From Prolixibacter sp. SD074 (lineage in GTDB: Bacteria; Bacteroidota; Bacteroidia; Bacteroidales; Prolixibacteraceae): a DNA stretch of 64,000 nucleotides. Under the pieces are notes generated by a model. That model ran no database searches. It had not been told where the DNA came from and saw only the letters and a list, made by a program, of their open reading frames with translations. The stretch lies in assembly GCF_009617895.1 (NCBI RefSeq), contig NZ_BLAW01000001.1:48501-112500 (forward strand), written 5' to 3'. Position 1 is the first letter of the stretch. Every line of letters begins with the position of its first letter. The translations under genes were made by a program, and so were the position numbers. Shown piece after piece: positions 58,326 through 64,000 of the stretch.

Positions 58326-59141
58326 ATGCGCTTAACGACCGGCCTCATTAGCTTCATCCTGATATTCTTATTTTCGTGTCAATCGAAAACAGGCAAGAAG
58401 AATCTATCAGAAAAGTCGAAGCAGGGAATCAGCGTTTTCGCGGCAGCGAGTTTAGCCGATGTAGTGTCAAATCTAGCTAAGGAATATCAAACGAAATCGG
58501 GTGTAAAGGTAGCATTGAATTTTGCTTCTTCAGGAACCCTGGCCCGGCAGATGCAGGAAGGTGCCGCTCCCGGAATTTACCTTTCGGCCAGTCCGCGATG
58601 GATGAAATTCGCCTGCAGAAATGGCTCTGCTGATTCAACCTTTTGTTTTCCGGTGGCCCGAAATAGTCTGGTCGTTGTTGTTCCAACGAATAGTCGCATC
58701 GACACATTGCCCATTACTTCATCACTTAATTTTCCCGGTTCTTTTAATTGTCGGTTGGCGATTGGCGATCCGGCCCACGTTCCGGCAGGGCAATATGCAG
58801 CTGAAGCATTGAAATCGATGGGGTGGTTTAAGCCTCTGCAGTCTCGTTTCCTGAAAACAAAAGATGTACGTTCGGCGCTGATGGTGGTGGAATTGGGCGA
58901 GTGCGAAATGGGAATTGTGTACGCTACCGATGCGATGAAATCGAAAAAAGTCAGAGCGGTAGGCGTTTTCCCGGAAGATTCGCATCAGCCGGTTGAATAC
59001 TGGGCCGCAAAAGGGAAATTTGGTGGTTCGACTGCCGATTCGTTACTGGAATATTTGCATTCCGCTGAAGCTGATTATATTTGGAAAAAGTTCGGCTTTA
59101 AAACCATCGCTGAACCTCGAAAATCCAATAATAACAAATGA
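58326..59141 (+). CDS. modA: Molybdate ABC transporter, substrate-binding lipoprotein
   Basis: About 271 aa. Signal peptide with lipobox LFSC, so an anchored lipoprotein; then ISVFAAASLADVVSNLAKEY and the ASSGTLARQMQEGAAPG segment that binds the oxyanion. The frame is open from an ATG at 58266, but the promoter at 58302 and the lipoprotein signal show that the ATG at 58326 is the start. Overlaps modB by four bases. Confidence 0.93.
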   Translation: MRLTTGLISFILIFLFSCQSKTGKKNLSEKSKQGISVFAAASLADVVSNLAKEYQTKSGVKVALNFASSGTLARQMQEGAAPGIYLSASPRWMKFACRNGSADSTFCFPVARNSLVVVVPTNSRIDTLPITSSLNFPGSFNCRLAIGDPAHVPAGQYAAEALKSMGWFKPLQSRFLKTKDVRSALMVVELGECEMGIVYATDAMKSKKVRAVGVFPEDSHQPVEYWAAKGKFGGSTADSLLEYLHSAEADYIWKKFGFKTIAEPRKSNNNK

Positions 59142-59839
59142 CCGACCTGTTTAACTTCACTGCTTCCGATTTATCGGCCATTTCGCTTTCGCTGAAAGTA
59201 GCTATCTGGTCTTCGATAATTGCATTGCCATTTGCCATTGCAATAGGGTGGTTTCTGGCACGCAATCAATTTCGTGGAAAAGCGTTGCTGGAAGGAGTGA
59301 TACATCTTCCGTTGGTATTGCCTCCGGTTGTAACAGGCTATCTTTTGCTCATTATTCTGGGCACTAACGGAGTCATTGGTAAATGGCTTTATGACCTCAC
59401 GGGAATTCGCATCGCTTTTAGTTTTTATGCAGCACTGTTGGCCAGTGTGGTTGTTTCTTTTCCGTTAATCACCCGTTCCATCAGGCTGGCTATCGAATTG
59501 GTCGACGAAAAATATGAAGAGGCTGCTCGTACATTGGGAGCTTCGCGGTTAACGACATTTCTTTCCATCACGTTGCCAATGGCTTCGCCGGGTATCATTA
59601 GCGGATTTATTCTGGGATTTGCCAGAAGCCTGGGGGAATTTGGTGCCACCATTACCTTTGCGGGAAACATCGAGGGGGAGACCCAAACGCTGCCGTTGGC
59701 AGTATTTTCCTATATGCAGGTTCCCGGTCAGGACACGGCTACGTTCCGTTTGGTGATGATATCTGTTCTGTTATCGCTACTGGCAATGATTGTAGCAGAA
59801 TTCCTGAATCGTAGAGCGATAAAGCGCTCAAGAAAATAG
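59138..59839 (+). CDS. modB: Molybdate ABC transporter, permease
   Basis: 233 aa, five to six hydrophobic segments, and the EAA loop EEAARTLGASRLTTFLSITL. Overlaps modA (ATGA) and is followed by modC after 24 bases. Confidence 0.95.
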   Translation: MTDLFNFTASDLSAISLSLKVAIWSSIIALPFAIAIGWFLARNQFRGKALLEGVIHLPLVLPPVVTGYLLLIILGTNGVIGKWLYDLTGIRIAFSFYAALLASVVVSFPLITRSIRLAIELVDEKYEEAARTLGASRLTTFLSITLPMASPGIISGFILGFARSLGEFGATITFAGNIEGETQTLPLAVFSYMQVPGQDTATFRLVMISVLLSLLAMIVAEFLNRRAIKRSRK

Positions 59840-59863
59840 AAAATCAAAAGAAGAGTTAATCCG

Positions 59864-60967
59864 ATGAAGAACGTTATTGAATTCCAGGCCACTTTATCAC
59901 GAGGAGCATTTCAGTTTGATATGAAATGTGCCTTTGGTAAAGGAATTACCGGGATTTATGGCCCCTCCGGGCATGGAAAGACGACGTTACTTCAGTTAAT
60001 TAGTGGCTTGTTAAGTCCTGATGACGGGTTCATCAGCATAGGCGACGAGATTGTTTTTGATAAAACACAGAAGAAAAATATTCCTTCCCGTTACCGGAAA
60101 CTGGGCGTTGTTTTTCAGGAAGGCAGGCTTTTCCCACACCTCTCGGTGGAAGAAAACCTCCGCTATGGCGAAAGGCTTTTGCCGAAATCGAAACGACAAA
60201 TTCAGTTTGACGATGTGGTTTCCACCCTGGAAATTGGGCATCTTCTAAAAAAGAAGCCAGAACAATGTTCTGGCGGTGAGCAGCAGCGGATTGCAATGGG
60301 ACGAGCTCTGTTGAAATCTCCGCAATTATTGTTGATGGATGAACCCTTCTCTGCCGTCGATGGCGCCTTGCGGGAACAAATCCTGATTTACCTGGTACGC
60401 ATTCACCGGAAATATCGGATTCCCATGTTGGTGGTGAGTCACGATCTGCCCGATATCCTTCGCCTGACCGATGAAATTCTCATGGTGCGTGACGGTCGTG
60501 TTGAGGCATTCGGCAAATATCTCGATCTCGTATTATCACGAAAGATGTTGCCGCGGAGTTCCGGAGAAGGATTGTTGAATGTGATTTCGCTTTATGTCGA
60601 TGAAGTCGACGAAGCGCAGGGAATAACAACGCTTACCGGTGAGAAAGGAGAGAAAAAGGTAAAGGTGCATTGCGAAGCTTGCAATGAAGGAGTTGTTTTG
60701 GGACGAGAAGTAAAAGTTTCGGTACCGCCAGGCGATATTGCCATTTCGTTGCAGTCGGTTCCCAATATTTCCATCCAAAACCAATTGGAAGGAACCATTA
60801 GGCGTTTGCTTTACGAGAACGGGCAGGTCGTTTGCCTGGTGGATGTCGGATTCCCGCTTCTGATTGAACTGACCAGGAGCTCTACCGAACGACTTGGACT
60901 GGAGGTTGAGATGAAAGTATTTTGCCTCTTTAAATCCATGTCAGTCAAGGTTTGTGAAATGGATTGA
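59864..60967 (+). CDS. modC: Molybdate ABC transporter, ATP-binding protein
   Basis: 367 aa. ATPase domain: Walker A GPSGHGKTT (33-41), signature CSGGEQQRIAMGRALL, Walker B LLLMDEPFSAVDG. The C-terminal third (about 260-360) is a TOBE domain that may sense molybdate. Completes modABC. Confidence 0.95.
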   Translation: MKNVIEFQATLSRGAFQFDMKCAFGKGITGIYGPSGHGKTTLLQLISGLLSPDDGFISIGDEIVFDKTQKKNIPSRYRKLGVVFQEGRLFPHLSVEENLRYGERLLPKSKRQIQFDDVVSTLEIGHLLKKKPEQCSGGEQQRIAMGRALLKSPQLLLMDEPFSAVDGALREQILIYLVRIHRKYRIPMLVVSHDLPDILRLTDEILMVRDGRVEAFGKYLDLVLSRKMLPRSSGEGLLNVISLYVDEVDEAQGITTLTGEKGEKKVKVHCEACNEGVVLGREVKVSVPPGDIAISLQSVPNISIQNQLEGTIRRLLYENGQVVCLVDVGFPLLIELTRSSTERLGLEVEMKVFCLFKSMSVKVCEMD

Positions 60968-61168
60968 TTTCATAATCCGGGATCAATTCTTGGAAATTTC
61001 ATAGGAAACTGCTTTTCCCTGTCGTATTTGTAAACCTTTTGGCCATGAATTTCGTTTAATAACTCGCCCCCTTGCAAAAAAGGCATGCAATCCATCGACG
61101 TATTGGTAGATTTTTATTCTTGAAAATGAACGGCTTTTGATTCTTTTGTTGAAAAAGTTGCCTTTGGG

Positions 61169-61201
61169 TTTGGAGTAATAGGAAAAAATACGCTTTCTTT
61201 G
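61169..61201 (+). promoter_or_regulatory. rRNA promoter P1
   Basis: TTTG (61169-61172), 21-base spacer, TTTCTTTG (61194-61201), one mismatch from the -7 consensus. Confidence 0.5.
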
Positions 61202-61317
61202 CACCCGCTTTCCGAAAGGGGGGCAGCGTTCAGCCGGTAGTGAAAAGGGGAAGCAGTGAGCCGGAATAGTCCGGTTTAGCAGGGCCGGAATCCGCCGAAA
61301 AAAAATCTTGAGCAGTA

Positions 61318-61350
61318 TATGGAAAGCCGGGAAAAAAGGGTTTATCTTTG
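61318..61350 (+). promoter_or_regulatory. rRNA promoter P2
   Basis: TATG (61318-61321, one mismatch), 21-base spacer, TATCTTTG (61343-61350, perfect). Confidence 0.55.
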
Positions 61351-61422
61351 CGGCCACGTTTTTAGCGAAAAGCGGGCGTTGATAACCGGTACTGGAGCCT
61401 AAAGAAAAAAGGCAAAAAAAGA

Positions 61423-61455
61423 TTTGGGATTAACGCAAAAGATTACCTATCTTTG
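61423..61455 (+). promoter_or_regulatory. rRNA promoter P3
   Basis: TTTG (61423-61426), 21-base spacer, TATCTTTG (61448-61455); perfect in both boxes, about 180 bases before 16S. Probably the main promoter. Confidence 0.75.
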
Positions 61456-61635
61456 CAACGCTTTTTTCGGCCCGTCCGACGGCAACTGAGGGTTGGGCAG
61501 GAGAGCGAAAGTAAAAGAAAGAAGACAAGTTCATTGAAAATATTGAAAAGGAAAGAAGATAAGCACCAGGAGTTCAATTTTCTTTTAGAGGAAAACCCAT
61601 CGTGCCAGGCAAATAGACATTTAAACTTTTTAATT

Positions 61636-63155
<1,520 letters not shown>

Positions 63156-63398
63156 CTGGGGCCGGCACGAGAGGTTTCTGAGAGGAAATGAATGAAGGGT
63201 GTTTACTTCTTCCTTTTTAAAAAAAATACTGAAAAACACAGGAGCAATTGAATCCCGATACTTCGGGGGGAGAATTGAAGTTGAGAATTCAATGAAAAAC
63301 GGTTCTCACGGTTCAATGCACGGGGCCTGAAAGAGGCAGGGGCAGAGCAGGAAACGGACATTATCAATTATCCATTTTCAATTCTCAAATCTGCAAAC
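63156..63398. other. 16S-23S spacer, first part
   Basis: About 240 nt without a gene. The hairpin-forming AATTGAATCCCGATACTTCG ... near 63245-63290 and an AT-rich repeat word (63361-63388) that recurs later in the spacer are the visible structure. Confidence 0.6.
63361..63388. repeat. Spacer repeat word A
   Basis: Contains ATTTTCAATTCTCAA, also present in word C at 63526-63540. It can pair with word B across tRNA-Ile. Confidence 0.6.
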
Positions 63399-63475
63399 AG
63401 TCCCGTAGCTCAGCTGGTTAGAGCACTACACTGATAATGTAGGGGTCCCCAGTTCAAGTCTGGGCGGGACTACCA
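63399..63475 (+). tRNA. tRNA-Ile (GAT), CCA encoded
   Basis: AGTCCCG pairs with CGGGACT; D arm AGCTCAGCTGGTTAGAGC; anticodon loop CTGATAA (GAT); T arm CCAGTTCAAGTCTGG. CCA (63473-63475) follows the discriminator A. A standard resident of the spacer. Neighbouring tRNA-Ala has no complete CCA after its discriminator in the same way. Confidence 0.97.
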
Positions 63476-63480
63476 GGAAC

Positions 63481-63554
63481 AATTGATAATGGAAAATTGA
63501 GAATTGAGAATGAAACTTCCATAATTTTCAATTCTCAATTTTCCATTCTCAATT
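63481..63554. repeat. Inverted repeat between tRNA-Ile and tRNA-Ala
   Basis: Arm B (63481-63512) and arm C (63523-63554) are complementary at 29 of 32 positions, loop about 10 nt. A long, AT-rich hairpin in the pre-rRNA, a likely RNase III-type processing or dispersed-repeat feature. Confidence 0.85.
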
Positions 63555-63561
63555 GGGATCT

Positions 63562-63635
63562 GGGGGATTAGCTCAGTTGGCTAGAGCGCTTGATTTGCAT
63601 TCAAGAGGTCATCGGTTCGACTCCGATATTCTCCA
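63562..63635 (+). tRNA. tRNA-Ala (TGC)
   Basis: 74 nt: acceptor GGGGGAT with ATTCTCC (two GU pairs), D arm AGCTCAGTTGGCTAGAGC, anticodon loop TTTGCAT (TGC), T arm CGGTTCGACTCCG, discriminator A. Followed by CACAGGC, a word found again after the tRNA-like remnant downstream. Confidence 0.97.
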
Positions 63636-63702
63636 CAGGCGAGATAAAAGGCCAGGAAATCACGAAGGCACAAGTTCATTTAAAGACATTTTGGAACACG
63701 AA

Positions 63703-63754
63703 GGATTAGGCTGGGGCCTGAAACAAGAAGCAGGGTTCGATTCCCTGTAATCCA
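63703..63754 (+). pseudogene. Decayed copy of tRNA-Ala in the spacer
   Basis: 52 nt: acceptor GGATTA with TAATCC, T arm CAGGG, loop TTCGATT, CCCTG perfect, A at 63754; D and anticodon arms reduced to a small GGC-TGGG-GCC hairpin. The 5' GGATTAG and 3' TCCACAGGC words match the same ends of tRNA-Ala at 63562-63640. Read as a tandem duplicate of the tRNA-Ala region that lost its middle. Confidence 0.6.
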
Positions 63755-63849
63755 CAGGCCCAATAATAAGGGTAAAGTTCATTGACATGCTGGAAGAAAA
63801 ACAGAGTTACAAGAGAAACGCCGAAGGATAAAACCTTCGAACAAGGCGA

Positions 63850-64000
63850 GAGAAAGTAATGAAGGGCGTACGGGGGATGCCTTGGCTCTCAGGGGCGACG
63901 AAGGACGTGATAAGCTGCGAAAAGTCGCGGGGAGGTGCAAATAACCGCTAATCCGCGAATATCCGAATGGGGCAACCCACCATAAGTAATTATGGTATCC
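63850..64000 (+). rRNA. rrl: 23S ribosomal RNA, 5' part
   Basis: Begins AGAAAGTAATGAAGGGCGTA and contains GGGGGATGCCTTGGCTCTCAGG, aligned to the 5' end of 23S. Runs off the window. Start estimated from E. coli numbering. Confidence 0.95.

Larger units (their letters stand above)
60968..61635 (+). promoter_or_regulatory. rRNA operon leader region
   Basis: 670 bases with no gene. It holds three promoter-like sites (separate entries) and, close to the 16S start, AAGTTCATTGAAAATATTG, a motif that recurs in the 16S-23S spacer. The part around 61250-61300 has repeated CCGGAAT/CCGGTTT words. Confidence 0.7.

Overview
The window comes from a member of the Bacteroidota, most likely the Marinilabiliales/Prolixibacteraceae side. 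The evidence is the 16S rRNA signature, Bacteroidota-type promoters (a TTTG near -33 and TAnnTTTG near -7), few Shine-Dalgarno sites, and families typical of the phylum: SusC-like TonB receptor, type IX secretion protein PorT, lipoprotein TamL, and DUF3467 after rpoC. It is chromosomal and mostly housekeeping.

Layout. 1-2217: an aconitase, cut by the left edge. 2359-8378: an ABC permease of the MacB/FtsX type, a TonB-dependent receptor, a small secreted protein, and a LytS/LytTR two-component pair. 8554-9902: gapA and a tiny lipoprotein. 10367-17472: an AT-rich accessory stretch with a frameshifted outer-membrane beta-barrel gene, two paralogous radical SAM/SPASM-like proteins, an acyltransferase of GNAT type, and a BchE-like radical SAM protein. 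The radical SAM + GNAT module has been duplicated; the first GNAT copy survives as about 31 codons followed by the wreck of a transposase. 17819-21222: a nitroreductase and an LPS-core cluster (Kdo/heptose kinase, truncated GT2, GT9, DUF6165). 21350-32543: an SDR, a PurM/PurL-like protein, ubiE/menG, porT, a COG2509 flavoprotein, an rRNA/tRNA 2'-O-methyltransferase, TamL, fructose-bisphosphate aldolase and an NSS transporter.

32639-48617 is the translation/transcription superoperon: a helix-hairpin-helix protein, rpsU, xerC-like recombinase, hpf, tRNA-Tyr/Gly/Thr, tuf, secE, nusG, rplKAJL, rpoBC and DUF3467. 48791-52271: a Na+-pumping decarboxylase (gamma, biotinylated alpha, beta). 52606-53566: a complete IS1595-type insertion sequence. 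53809-57490: etfB-etfA-acyl-CoA dehydrogenase. 57527-60967: a GNAT enzyme and modABC molybdate uptake. 60968-64000: an rRNA operon leader with three tandem promoter-like sites, 16S, tRNA-Ile, tRNA-Ala and the start of 23S.

The items most worth a second look are the duplicated radical SAM/GNAT cassette, two tRNA-like remnants of 52 nt with the same geometry (one after tuf, one in the rRNA spacer, the latter evidently a decayed copy of tRNA-Ala), the competing inverted repeats around tRNA-Ile, and a deletion junction that fused the ends of an LPS kinase and a GT2 gene. No CRISPR array, prophage or defence system was seen.
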